Shown here piece after piece: positions 1 to 8,496 of a stretch of DNA of 64,000 bases. Position 1 is the stretch's first letter. Every line of letters starts with the position of its first letter. The position numbers were made by a program, and so were the translations under genes. The notes beneath the pieces are model-generated. The model was not told where the DNA came from. It was given only the letters and a program-made list of their open reading frames with translations, and ran no database searches. Origin of the DNA: Anoxybacterium sp963668245 (GTDB lineage: Bacteria; Bacillota; Clostridia; Peptostreptococcales; Anaerovoracaceae); the NCBI GenBank assembly GCA_963668245.2, contig OY764195.2:2666001-2730000 (forward strand). Direction: 5' to 3'.

Positions 1-102
1 GCAACGAAAATAACATCCCAACACAAAGTCCATCCCGTCTAAGATAAAGTAAACGCAAAATAAAACTGTGACAAATATAAACCAGAGAATGTTCAGACTC
101 AT
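1..102 (-). CDS. cydB: Cytochrome bd oxidase subunit II, N-terminal fragment (cut by window edge)
   Basis: Only the first 34 codons are in the window. They read MSLNILWFIFVTVLF and continue into LDGMDFVLG, which matches the CydB first transmembrane helix and the following acidic-glycine turn. The start ATG overlaps the cydA stop as ATGA, so the two are translationally coupled. CydB is the second membrane subunit of the quinol-oxidising, oxygen-reducing bd complex. Nothing can be said about the rest of the gene from this sequence. Confidence 0.85.
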   Translation of the reverse strand, partial: MSLNILWFIFVTVLFCVYFILDGMDFVLGCYFRC

Positions 103-1442
103 GACTTCACCTCCATTGGTTCTTGTTTTGCGTATCTGGTAATCAGAATCACATCAGCTATCGTCGCTGCTGTATAAATCAACAAGAATCCGATTATACT
201 AAATAGAACCCAACCTGGATGAACCGTTTCCGAAACAGCTTGTTCCAGAGTTAATAATTTATATACAATCCAGGGTTGTCTTCCTACTTCTGCCAACAAC
301 CATCCACTTGTATTGGACAAATATGGCAAAAATAAAGATAGAATTAAAAGTTTTAGCATCAATTTCGATTCGACCAACCGATTTCTCTTCCAGATGTATA
401 ATGCGATAAGGCAAGCAAGCACCATGACTCCTGCCACGCCTACCATCACCCGAAAGCTCCAAAAGCTAACTGCTACAGGTGGGATATAGTTGCCAGGTCC
501 AAATTCATCTTCAAACTCGGCTTGCAAATCTTTGATTCCTTTTACTTCACTATTGAAGTCACCATATGCTAAAAAGCTTAGCATCTTTGGTATCACAATT
601 TCAAAACTATTTTCCTGATCTTTTTCGTTGATTGCTGCAACCACTGCAAATCCTGCTGGTTGTTCCGTTTCCCAAAGAGCCTCTGCTGCCGCCATCTTCA
701 TAGGTTGTTCTTTCATCAAAAGCTTTCCTTGAATATCTCCAGTCATAGCGACTAAGAAAATCCCGATAAATCCAACAATCACCGCCATTTTAAATGCTTG
801 CTGAAATACGTGAACCCTCTGTTCTTTTAATAGCTTGTAGGCAGAAACACCAATGATAAAAAATGCTGCTGTTACAATGGCTGCGATAACAGTATGCGCA
901 AATTGTGCAAAGACATGTTCGTTAGCAACGATTGTTCCAAAATCAACCATCTGTGCTCTACCATCGACGATTTCATATCCTGAAGGACTTTGCATAAATG
1001 AATTGGCAACCAAAATCCAAAAAGCGGATAAACTGCTGGCTATGGCAACCAGCCATATACTAAGCACATGAATTGCGGGAGCAATTCGCCCTCTTCCAAA
1101 AATCCAAACACCGATAAAGGTAGATTCTAAGAAAAATGCAACCAGAGCTTCAATCGCCAAAGGCGCTCCGAAAATATCTCCCACAAATCTCGAATATCCT
1201 GCCCAGTTCATTCCAAATTGAAATTCCTGTACAATCCCTGTAACAACACCCACCGCAAAATTAATGACAAATAATCTTCCAAAGAAGATTGACAATACTT
1301 TATACCGATTGTCCTTCTTCACATAAGCTAATGTTTCAAACACAGCAATAAAAATAGAAAGACCAATGGTAAGGGGCACGAAAAAATAATGGAATACTGT
1401 GGTCAAAAAAAACTGAAAACGACTTAAAATTACAATACTCAT
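99..1442 (-). CDS. cydA: Cytochrome bd ubiquinol/menaquinol oxidase subunit I
   Basis: Membrane subunit that carries the hemes and the quinol site of the bd oxidase, reducing O2 to water. The 447-residue protein starts MSIVILSRFQF with a histidine at residue 18, where the family has a heme ligand, and has the family's many hydrophobic segments. The conserved KEQPMKMAAAEALW stretch and the GRQPWIVY motif near the C terminus are visible. The Q-loop is short, as in Firmicutes CydA. It is followed directly by cydB and preceded by a prenyl synthase and heme-synthesis genes on the same strand. In a Clostridium-type anaerobe the likely role is oxygen removal rather than growth by respiration; that is inference. 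Confidence 0.96.
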   Translation of the reverse strand: MSIVILSRFQFFLTTVFHYFFVPLTIGLSIFIAVFETLAYVKKDNRYKVLSIFFGRLFVINFAVGVVTGIVQEFQFGMNWAGYSRFVGDIFGAPLAIEALVAFFLESTFIGVWIFGRGRIAPAIHVLSIWLVAIASSLSAFWILVANSFMQSPSGYEIVDGRAQMVDFGTIVANEHVFAQFAHTVIAAIVTAAFFIIGVSAYKLLKEQRVHVFQQAFKMAVIVGFIGIFLVAMTGDIQGKLLMKEQPMKMAAAEALWETEQPAGFAVVAAINEKDQENSFEIVIPKMLSFLAYGDFNSEVKGIKDLQAEFEDEFGPGNYIPPVAVSFWSFRVMVGVAGVMVLACLIALYIWKRNRLVESKLMLKLLILSLFLPYLSNTSGWLLAEVGRQPWIVYKLLTLEQAVSETVHPGWVLFSIIGFLLIYTAATIADVILITRYAKQEPMEVKS

Positions 1443-1504
1443 AATTATCGACAGAAACCTGTCTCATCACCTCTCATTACAAAACTATGCGCAATAACGT
1501 ATCA

Positions 1505-2305
1505 CTAAAACATACGAATTAAGTCCAAAATATTTTGTTGTTTTGTACTACATTGTGTTTGCAAAAACACCCCCTCAATCTCACTCAAAGCTGATGCGAT
1601 ATATTGTTCCAATGAAATCCCTGATGAAAGATTCAAATCGTGATCCTTAATATCATCCTTCATCTGATAAATAAATCCGATCAGTTCCCCTATTTGCCCC
1701 CATTGTTCCTGATGGATACTACCAAGTATCTCGGCTGTACCTTTACATGCCAGTTTTGTTAGCGCCGCAGTTTTTGCTTTTATGATAGAGAAATACTCCT
1801 CTGTTGGGATTGACTGATTTTCATACTTGGCTTGCATCATCTCACCAAGACACATATTGTATGCCGCTTGAAGGATTTCTCCAGTTAGTTGTTGCGTCAA
1901 ATATGTGTTGCTCACCTCCAGCGACTTTATATAATAGCAATTTCCTGCTAAGATTGCGTTGCGATATCCATATTTTTTATATAAGCATTCCTTGCCACGC
2001 CTCAGTTCTTCATTATCTAACATATCATCATGAATGAGACTAGCATTATGGAGTAGTTCGACGGCAGCGGCGAAGCAAGTAAGTTTTTCATATTCTTTTT
2101 GTATTTGTTCTTCTGCAATAGCTTGCGCAGTTAAATAAACAAGCAATGGCCTCAGCATATGCCCTTTTGTTTGGATGGAATAAGAAAGAATCTCTCCAAT
2201 TTCTGGATCACCACCCGCCAGACTGATGTACTGGTTTGTCTTTTCTGCAACGTGATCTAAAAACCCAGAGGACTCTTTTATCAAGTTATCTATAAACGTA
2301 TTCAA
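1505..2305 (-). CDS. Trans-polyprenyl diphosphate synthase (HepT/IspB-like)
   Basis: All-alpha isoprenoid chain-elongation enzyme. Both aspartate-rich motifs are visible: DDMLD followed by NEELRRG (FARM) and DDIKD (SARM), which bind the Mg-diphosphates of allylic substrate and IPP. I place the start at a TTG (2305), because GAGAAGG lies about 10 bases upstream; an in-frame ATG at 2353 has no convincing ribosome site and would add 16 residues. At 266 residues it is shorter than the usual 300-330. It sits between the heme genes and cydAB, so it may make the side chain of a quinone that feeds the bd oxidase. Product chain length cannot be read from the sequence, and undecaprenyl or other C5 products are possible. 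Confidence 0.88.
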   Translation of the reverse strand: MNTFIDNLIKESSGFLDHVAEKTNQYISLAGGDPEIGEILSYSIQTKGHMLRPLLVYLTAQAIAEEQIQKEYEKLTCFAAAVELLHNASLIHDDMLDNEELRRGKECLYKKYGYRNAILAGNCYYIKSLEVSNTYLTQQLTGEILQAAYNMCLGEMMQAKYENQSIPTEEYFSIIKAKTAALTKLACKGTAEILGSIHQEQWGQIGELIGFIYQMKDDIKDHDLNLSSGISLEQYIASALSEIEGVFLQTQCSTKQQNILDLIRMF

Positions 2306-2403
2306 ATTATCACAGCCTTCTCTTATGTTTTTCTGTTTGCCAATGCATAACATTTTTTAACAGATTGTTACTAATATACCCAATAAATGCTGATGTTATA
2401 ACA

Positions 2404-2877
2404 TTATATTTTCAAATCAAAAAACTGATATGATTTTTTCTTCAATTCCTTTGTGCTGTACAACACCTCAAAATTTGAGATATTTGTATAGGTAGCCAGC
2501 TTATCTATTAACTCATCACATGCCGCTTTCGACTGGGCATGCAACATGGTATATAGATTATAGGGCCACTCCAAATATCTTTTTCTAACATAGCAATGAC
2601 TAACTTCCTTTTGTTGTGCCATGTACTCTCCTACCTCTTGCAGACGATCTTCCTGCACATCCCAAACAACCATAGCATTGGACTGATATCCTACTTTCCT
2701 ATGGTTGAGAACCGCTCCAAATTTGCGAATGAATCCTTTTTCTTTCATTTGATTCAATCTAAAAACAACCTCTTCATCTGTAATTTGAAGATTCCTAGCA
2801 ATTTTTTCAAATGGAAATTCCTCAATCGGAAAATCTTTTTGTATTTCTAATATGATTTTTTTATCGAGTTCTTCCAT
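2404..2877 (-). CDS. ahbB: Siroheme decarboxylase subunit, AhbB-like (Lrp/AsnC fold)
   Basis: Partner of AhbA in converting siroheme to 12,18-didecarboxysiroheme, the first step of the alternative heme pathway. The 157-residue protein has an AsnC-type winged helix at the N terminus (EEFPFEKIARNLQITDEEVV) and a C-terminal ligand-binding-like domain with a CYVRKRYLEWPYNLYTML segment typical of AhbA/AhbB. It could be taken for a transcription regulator, but pairing with a homologue and two radical SAM genes points to the enzyme. It starts 15 bases after the ahbA stop with an AAGGGAG ribosome site. Confidence 0.88.
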   Translation of the reverse strand: MEELDKKIILEIQKDFPIEEFPFEKIARNLQITDEEVVFRLNQMKEKGFIRKFGAVLNHRKVGYQSNAMVVWDVQEDRLQEVGEYMAQQKEVSHCYVRKRYLEWPYNLYTMLHAQSKAACDELIDKLATYTNISNFEVLYSTKELKKKSYQFFDLKI

Positions 2878-2892
2878 GGATGCTCCCTTTCC

Positions 2893-3339
2893 TTAAAATT
2901 GAAATTCAACATTAATTTTAAACATCTGCTCCGTCGGAAGGTTTAGAATTGCTCCGCAGTCAGCGGTGTTTTCTATTTGAGACAGAACTTGCTCTAAATG
3001 TTCTTTTGATGGTGCCGTTAATGTAAACCACAAATTGTAATGATGCGTTCGAATATAGTTATGGGTTACCTCTGGAAAACCACTGATAAATTCACCTACT
3101 CGACTCAGTTCTTTCTCAGGAACAGACAAAGCACAAAGTGTACTGATATACCCAATTTGTCTCGTATTCATAGTTGCGCCAATTCTTCTGATATCACCAT
3201 CTTCTTTTAGCTTTTTGATTCTTTCCATTACCTCTTGCTCAGAGATTCCGAGTTCTTCGCCTATCTTTTGGTATGGCCTTATATGAACAGGGAAATTCTT
3301 TTGTATCAAGTTCAATAATTCCCCATCAGCATTACTCAT
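2893..3339 (-). CDS. ahbA: Siroheme decarboxylase subunit, AhbA-like (Lrp/AsnC fold)
   Basis: A 148-residue homologue of the next gene, with the same winged helix (RPYQKIGEELGISEQEVMERI) and an NYIRTHHYNLWFTL segment in the C-terminal domain. I chose the ATG at 3339, which has AGAGGTG seven bases upstream and overlaps the ahbD stop by 8 bp; the open frame runs further upstream inside ahbD but lacks family similarity there. AhbA and AhbB together decarboxylate the two acetate side chains of siroheme. The pair is co-encoded with both radical SAM steps, so the whole siroheme-to-heme branch is present here. Confidence 0.88.
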   Translation of the reverse strand: MSNADGELLNLIQKNFPVHIRPYQKIGEELGISEQEVMERIKKLKEDGDIRRIGATMNTRQIGYISTLCALSVPEKELSRVGEFISGFPEVTHNYIRTHHYNLWFTLTAPSKEHLEQVLSQIENTADCGAILNLPTEQMFKINVEFQF

Positions 3340-4339
3340 TGCGCACACCTCTTTCTTTTGTGCCGTATGAGCACCAAGGTTCTTCAGCCATATAGTCACC
3401 TTTGTGGTAGACTGCTGCCCTCGCTCTACAACCACCACAAAGTGTTCGATAACCGCAATCACCACAATGACCAGAATAGGATTCCGTTCGCAGCCTTTTT
3501 AAAATTTCACTATTGTTCCAAATGTCTGTAAAAGATTGTTCTTTTACATTCCCTGCAGACTCCTTTAAATACGCGCAAGGTTGAACATCTCCCACTGGGT
3601 TAATGATACAATAACTAATTCCAGCCAAACAGCCCTTCGAATAACGCACTGGAACACCTTGCTCCTTGGCAATTCGCATAAATTGTGGCGCACAAGTTGG
3701 TTTGAGTTCAATCTCAACACTATTTTGTTTTTGCATGATATCCGTGATAAGGGATTCATATTCTGCAGCACGTAAGGATTCTTCTTCCAAATCAACAGCT
3801 CTTCCTGTAGGAACCATAAAGAAAATATGATGTCCTCTTGCTCCTGTTTCAACTGCAAAATCAGTAATTTTCAAAATTTCATCTTGATTCCAATTTAAAA
3901 CAGTTGTGTGAATCTGAAAGGGTAATCCGACTTCCCTACAATTCTTCATCCCAGCAACAGCTTCATTCCATCCGTTTTCATATACTCTAAATTCATCATG
4001 CTTTTTGGGGTCAAGGCTATCTAAGCTGATTCCCATAGCCATGGTTCCAGCCTCCTTTAGTTTTTGAGCCATCTCCAAAGTGATAAACGTCCCATTGGTG
4101 CCAAATACCGGTCTCATTTTTAGCTTTGAAGCATACGCAACCAATTCTAGGATGTCTGGTCGTATCAACGGCTCTCCCCCTGAAAAAATAACAATTTTAA
4201 ATCCAGCTGCTGCAATTTCTTCCAATAGTTTCTTGCCTTGCGCAGTTGTTAATTCTTCTTCGATTTTCTTTCCTGCATCACGGTAGCAATGCTTGCAATA
4301 CATATTACATTGATTTGTTACATTCCAAGAAACAATCAT
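3332..4339 (-). CDS. ahbD: Radical SAM/SPASM protein, AhbD/NirJ2-like (coproheme decarboxylase)
   Basis: Radical SAM enzyme expected to decarboxylate the propionates of Fe-coproporphyrin III to give protoheme in the alternative pathway. The CxxxCxxC cluster motif is CNMYCKHC at residue 9 onward, followed by FSGGEPL, and a C-terminal SPASM-like cysteine cluster (CGDCGYRTLCGGCRARA) binds extra Fe-S. The start at 4339 has GGAGG close upstream and overlaps the ahbC stop by 4 bp; the frame is open further upstream, but the family N-terminus is MIVSWNVT. Annotation pipelines often call this family heme d1 protein NirJ2, but no nirS or heme d1 genes are in view. Confidence 0.87.
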   Translation of the reverse strand: MIVSWNVTNQCNMYCKHCYRDAGKKIEEELTTAQGKKLLEEIAAAGFKIVIFSGGEPLIRPDILELVAYASKLKMRPVFGTNGTFITLEMAQKLKEAGTMAMGISLDSLDPKKHDEFRVYENGWNEAVAGMKNCREVGLPFQIHTTVLNWNQDEILKITDFAVETGARGHHIFFMVPTGRAVDLEEESLRAAEYESLITDIMQKQNSVEIELKPTCAPQFMRIAKEQGVPVRYSKGCLAGISYCIINPVGDVQPCAYLKESAGNVKEQSFTDIWNNSEILKRLRTESYSGHCGDCGYRTLCGGCRARAAVYHKGDYMAEEPWCSYGTKERGVRNE

Positions 4340-5505
4340 AATTGTCCTCCAATTTCTTGTTCTGTAAGGTAGCAAGCAGGGTCTGATTCCCAAAAGTCTC
4401 CTGTTACTGCCTCAGCTCTTGCTCTAAAATTGCCATTGCAAACATCCTTCCACTGGCACGATTTGCACCTTCCCTTTAACAGCGATTTTCTGTCTTTCAA
4501 GCCTGCCACAATCGGATTGTTCATATCAGTCCAAATTTGTGAAAAATCTTTTTCTCTGATATTGCCCATCACGTGATTTGAAGTGAATTGGTCAGGATGA
4601 ACAAATCCTCTGTAGTCAATATTTCCAATAGCGATTCCCGATCGATTCCCTCCATTTGTTTGCAGAAGTTCAAATATTTTTTTCGCTTTCTCTGGATTTT
4701 CTTTCTTCATTTTCAAATATAGATACACCCCATCTGCATGATTATCTACAGTCAATATCTCTGTCTTACTGCCAAATCGTTTGGCTTGTTCAACAATATA
4801 GTCTATTGTGTCCCGCATCTGTTCATGCGTTAAATCCCCGTTCATCAACTCACTTCCTCTTCCTGAATATACAAGATGATAAAAACAAACTCTCGGGATA
4901 TTTTCTTGCTTGATCAGATAAAATACATCCTCTAACTGATCTACGGTATCCTTTCCAATGGTAAAACGAAGCCCGACTTTTTGCTCAACTGCGATACAAT
5001 TTCTGATTCCCTCTAGTGATTTCTCAAAACTTCCTTCTACACCTCGAAACAAATCGTGTTTTGCACCAATCCCATCAATACTAATTCCTACATATCCAAC
5101 CTCATGAGCCTTTAATGCTTTCGCCATATCTTTATGAATCAACGTGCCATTGGTGGAAATTGTTGTCCTTATTTGATACTGTTTGCAATAAGATACCAAC
5201 TCTAACAGATCCTCTCGAAGCAAGGGTTCTCCTCCAGAAATCAGTAAAACTGGAACATGAAACTGGCTTAAGGATCGAATCATATACTTCGCTTCTTCAG
5301 TTGATAATTCATCAGGGTATTTTTTACTATCTGAACTAGAGTAACAATGCTTACATTTTAAATTGCAGGTTTTGGTACAATTCCAAACCACAACTGGTCC
5401 TCTGCCTTTGCTTACTCCGTTTCTTTCTCCTTTTGTGCCATGAGAATACCGAAGCCCATCTCCATAAAAGTCTCCCCCACACACTAATTTTGTAATATCA
5501 AGCAT
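4336..5505 (-). CDS. ahbC: Radical SAM protein, AhbC/NirJ1-like (didecarboxysiroheme deacetylase)
   Basis: First gene of the heme block. It removes the two acetate groups of 12,18-didecarboxysiroheme to form Fe-coproporphyrin III. The 389-residue protein begins MLDITKLVCGGDF and has the family signature GRGPVVVWNCTKTCNLKC, the radical SAM motif CNLKCKHC, then ISGGEPLLREDL and a C-terminal CKSCQWKDVC cluster. I use the ATG at 5505, with GGAG seven bases upstream; an open frame extends 39 codons further without family similarity. A promoter is likely inside that extension (see the feature at 5558-5585). Confidence 0.88.
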   Translation of the reverse strand: MLDITKLVCGGDFYGDGLRYSHGTKGERNGVSKGRGPVVVWNCTKTCNLKCKHCYSSSDSKKYPDELSTEEAKYMIRSLSQFHVPVLLISGGEPLLREDLLELVSYCKQYQIRTTISTNGTLIHKDMAKALKAHEVGYVGISIDGIGAKHDLFRGVEGSFEKSLEGIRNCIAVEQKVGLRFTIGKDTVDQLEDVFYLIKQENIPRVCFYHLVYSGRGSELMNGDLTHEQMRDTIDYIVEQAKRFGSKTEILTVDNHADGVYLYLKMKKENPEKAKKIFELLQTNGGNRSGIAIGNIDYRGFVHPDQFTSNHVMGNIREKDFSQIWTDMNNPIVAGLKDRKSLLKGRCKSCQWKDVCNGNFRARAEAVTGDFWESDPACYLTEQEIGGQL

Positions 5506-5557
5506 TAAATCGCTCCATTTCCGCTGGAATGCTATTTTCCTGCACCATAACACATAT

Positions 5558-5585
5558 ATTATCCCATATGATTTTTCAAGAGCAA
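5558..5585 (-). promoter_or_regulatory. Candidate sigma-A promoter of the ahb-cyd block
   Basis: On the minus strand TTGCTC and GATAAT are separated by 16 bases, about 50 bases upstream of the chosen ahbC start. It supports the shorter ahbC reading frame. It is weak evidence because AT-rich DNA often contains such matches. Confidence 0.4.
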
Positions 5586-5690
5586 ACATCATCATATTTC
5601 CTTCAAACCAAAAGGAATACATAATCAGTAATATATTTACCCTTTTCCAAATAATACAAACTCTTCCTCATCATCTGTCTTGTTTGTGCC

Positions 5691-8351
5691 TTACTCCTTA
5701 TGTTGCGTCAACTTTTCCAATTGTTTTTTATTTTGGTCTCCAATCACGTCTTCTAACAGATTCTTATTTGATAGATTGAAATTGTACTGACTTCTTAAGT
5801 TCTTAACTGTATCCTCAATGATTTCTAATAATTCTCTTGCAGAAATCAGTCTGCATCCTTCTCCCCTTACGATTAGTTGTTGCAATCCATCGGAAGTTGC
5901 TACCACAATTTGATAGTTTCCCTTTTGATCATGGGCAAATTTCTCAATATACTGGTCTGCTGTCTGCGCTTCTTTTGTATAGACTACCTGCACACCATGG
6001 TGTTCCTCTATCTCCTCACGATGACCTTCTTTTTTATATGCATCAAACACAACCATCATTTTCCCACTTCGAATCCCTTGATAGTTGGTTAAAACATCCA
6101 AAAGCTGAGTTCTTGCACCATCCAGGTTAGACGCAACAAGAGCCTTTAGCTCTGGCCAACTATGAATAATGTTGTACCCATCAATTAGCAAATATTCTTC
6201 CTTTTGATTGACATTACTATAGGAAGCTGTGTATCTGAGATCTCCTCCTTGGGTATATTCGGTTTCTCTGACTCCGTTGGTTTTCTTTTTCATTCCTCTC
6301 TTACCTTGATTTGCAAAAAAGGTTTGATTCATAATTCGATTGATTTCTTCCAAGCTAATATTTTGAGTTGATGATAACTGAGAATTTGTGTCCCCATGCT
6401 CCCTTTTATTCGTATCTGTTTGTTTCAGGTACGGTTCCACATGCATATATTGTTTTACCTCATCCCATGGTACGAAAAATCCAGTTCCACTCGAACAGAA
6501 GACGGAAGCAGATGAATGTTCCGTGTCATGCTCTGGTTCGTACGCTAATTGGCGCACTATTTCTTCTGGATTAGAGCAAGGTTCATAGCCAGAAAATTGA
6601 CAATTTAACCTACCAAGCCCTTTGGTATAGGCTATTACTTCCCGCTGATAGTTTCTCATATTTGACACTGGTGCTTTTCCAATCAGGAGAACAATCTCAC
6701 CGTCTGTTGTTTCGATCTCACTATTTCCACCCATAGATTCTATATCCATCATCGCTCGTCCCACCATCTTTTCAGGGATTTCCAGTTGAAAAGAATAATA
6801 TGGCTCCAAAAGGACAGAATCAGCTTCCATTAGTCCCTGCCTTACCGCACGATAGGTCGCCTCTCTAAAATCTCCACCTTCTGTATGCTTCGCATGTGCC
6901 TTTCCACCAACAAGAGTCATTGTTATGTCCGTAATCGGGGAACCTGTGAGTACCCCCTTATGCATTCTTTCTTCTAGGTGACTCAGTATCAGCCGTTGCC
7001 AATTTCTACCCAAAAGATCTTCGCTACAATTTGTTTTGAATTGCAACCCACTACCGTTTACAGCTGGCTCCATAAGAAGGTGCACTTCGGCATAATGACG
7101 CAGTGGTTCAAAATGGCCGATCCCTTCCACCGTATTACCAATCGTTTCCTTATACTTGATATGGCCTTCCCCAAATGATACCTGAAAGTCAAATCGTTCG
7201 CGTATCATATCTGCCAAGATTTCCATTTGTATTTCTCCCATCAATTGGGCTTGAATTTCATTGAGTTCTTCATTCCATACGATGTGGAGTTCTGGTTCTT
7301 CCTCCTCTATCTGCCAAAGCTTGGGAAGAATCTGTCTTGGACTGATTCCCTGCGGAATATCAATCCGATAAAATAAGACTGGTTCTAAAAATGGAGCTTG
7401 TCGATCATGCTCCATTCCAATACCATGGCCAGCCAATAGTTTACTAGGTCCAAGAACGGTACATATCGTTCCAGCACTTGCCTCACTAACCGTTTCATAT
7501 TTATGGCCGGAATAAATTCTGATTTGATTGACTTTTTCCTCTATCCCCTGTCTCGAAAGTGTATCTTTTGTTTTTAGGGTGCCACCAGTTATCTTCATAT
7601 GAGTAAAGCGATTGCCTTGCTCATCACGAGTTATTTTATATATTTTACATCCAAATTCATTGGAGTATTTTGGAGTAGTCACAAATTGCTCTATCCCACC
7701 AAGAAATGTGTCAATGCCTTCCAATTTTAACGCAGAACCAAAATAGCAAGGAAAAATATCTCGAGATAAAATTCCATCTTTAATCTGTTCCTTTGAAACA
7801 AATCCATTCTCTAAGTATTCTTCCATAAACTCTTCTTTGCACATTGCAAGTTGTTCGTTTTGGATCTCAGTATCATCTTGATCAAAGTCAATGCATCCAT
7901 CACCAAATTGTTTTCTAATTTGTTCCATCAACACTTGTTTTTCAGCCCCTATTTGATCCATCTTATTGACAAATATATAGACTGGTATCTCATAAGCTTT
8001 TAACAAATTCCACAGCGTTTTTGTATGGCTTTGAATCCCATCGGCACCATTAATCATCAAAATTGCATAATCAAGAACCCATATGGTTCTCTCCATTTCA
8101 GCTGAAAAATCAACATGTCCTGGTGTATCTAATAGCGTAAGCTCTATCTCATCTAACTGAATCGCGGCTTGTTTTGAAAAAATCGTAATGCCACGCTCCC
8201 TTTCCAGTGCATTGTGATCAAAAAATGCATCTTGATTATCGACTCGCCCCATTTTTCCTAGCTTTCCACCCAAATATAGCAGTCCTTCGGATAATGTGGT
8301 TTTTCCAGAATCAACATGAGCTAGAATTCCCATCACTACTTTCTTTTTCAT
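5691..8351 (-). CDS. TetM-like ribosomal-protection GTPase fused to YacP/Rae1-like NYN nuclease domain
   Basis: An 886-residue two-part protein. Residues 1 to about 620 follow the EF-G/Tet(M) plan: G1 AHVDSGKT, G3 DTPGHVDF, G4 NKMD, then domain II and the domain IV-V region (GKAHAKHTEGGDFREATYR, LLEPYYSFQLE, VFCSSGTGFFVPW). A polar linker (about 630-715) leads to a C-terminal NYN/PIN-fold domain starting at residue 719, with the acidic residues in LIDGYNI (D724), VVFDAY (D770), QTADQYIEK (D799) and ATSDG (D821). This matches the Rae1/YacP family, a nuclease that cuts mRNA in the ribosomal A site. A plain Tet(M) is about 640 residues. It stands alone on the strand. A role in drug resistance cannot be inferred; ribosome rescue or stress-linked mRNA cleavage is at least as likely. 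Confidence 0.88.
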   Translation of the reverse strand: MKKKVVMGILAHVDSGKTTLSEGLLYLGGKLGKMGRVDNQDAFFDHNALERERGITIFSKQAAIQLDEIELTLLDTPGHVDFSAEMERTIWVLDYAILMINGADGIQSHTKTLWNLLKAYEIPVYIFVNKMDQIGAEKQVLMEQIRKQFGDGCIDFDQDDTEIQNEQLAMCKEEFMEEYLENGFVSKEQIKDGILSRDIFPCYFGSALKLEGIDTFLGGIEQFVTTPKYSNEFGCKIYKITRDEQGNRFTHMKITGGTLKTKDTLSRQGIEEKVNQIRIYSGHKYETVSEASAGTICTVLGPSKLLAGHGIGMEHDRQAPFLEPVLFYRIDIPQGISPRQILPKLWQIEEEEPELHIVWNEELNEIQAQLMGEIQMEILADMIRERFDFQVSFGEGHIKYKETIGNTVEGIGHFEPLRHYAEVHLLMEPAVNGSGLQFKTNCSEDLLGRNWQRLILSHLEERMHKGVLTGSPITDITMTLVGGKAHAKHTEGGDFREATYRAVRQGLMEADSVLLEPYYSFQLEIPEKMVGRAMMDIESMGGNSEIETTDGEIVLLIGKAPVSNMRNYQREVIAYTKGLGRLNCQFSGYEPCSNPEEIVRQLAYEPEHDTEHSSASVFCSSGTGFFVPWDEVKQYMHVEPYLKQTDTNKREHGDTNSQLSSTQNISLEEINRIMNQTFFANQGKRGMKKKTNGVRETEYTQGGDLRYTASYSNVNQKEEYLLIDGYNIIHSWPELKALVASNLDGARTQLLDVLTNYQGIRSGKMMVVFDAYKKEGHREEIEEHHGVQVVYTKEAQTADQYIEKFAHDQKGNYQIVVATSDGLQQLIVRGEGCRLISARELLEIIEDTVKNLRSQYNFNLSNKNLLEDVIGDQNKKQLEKLTQHKE

Positions 8352-8496
8352 CTATCTCAAATCCTTTTCTTTCATAATATGAAACCATTATATCAGATGA
8401 CCCCCATATTTTTCATCCTTCTATGATAATTTCCAGAAAATGTTGGTATAAATAATACAATTGAATTGGTTCATGCAATTGGAAGGAGTGACGAAG

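Noticed and set aside
2404..3339. Two Lrp/AsnC transcription regulators
   Set aside because: Pairing with each other and with both radical SAM genes matches siroheme decarboxylase, which shares the fold.
3340..3465. Upstream extension of ahbA to 3465
   Set aside because: The extension lies inside ahbD, has no family similarity, and the ATG at 3339 has a good ribosome site.
3332..5505. Heme d1 (NirJ) biosynthesis for a nitrite reductase
   Set aside because: No nirS, nirF or related genes are in view; the presence of ahbA and ahbB and a bd oxidase fit the siroheme-to-heme route.
5691..8351. Plain tetracycline-resistance gene
   Set aside because: The extra NYN domain and chromosomal setting argue for a house function. 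The sequence gives no evidence for resistance.
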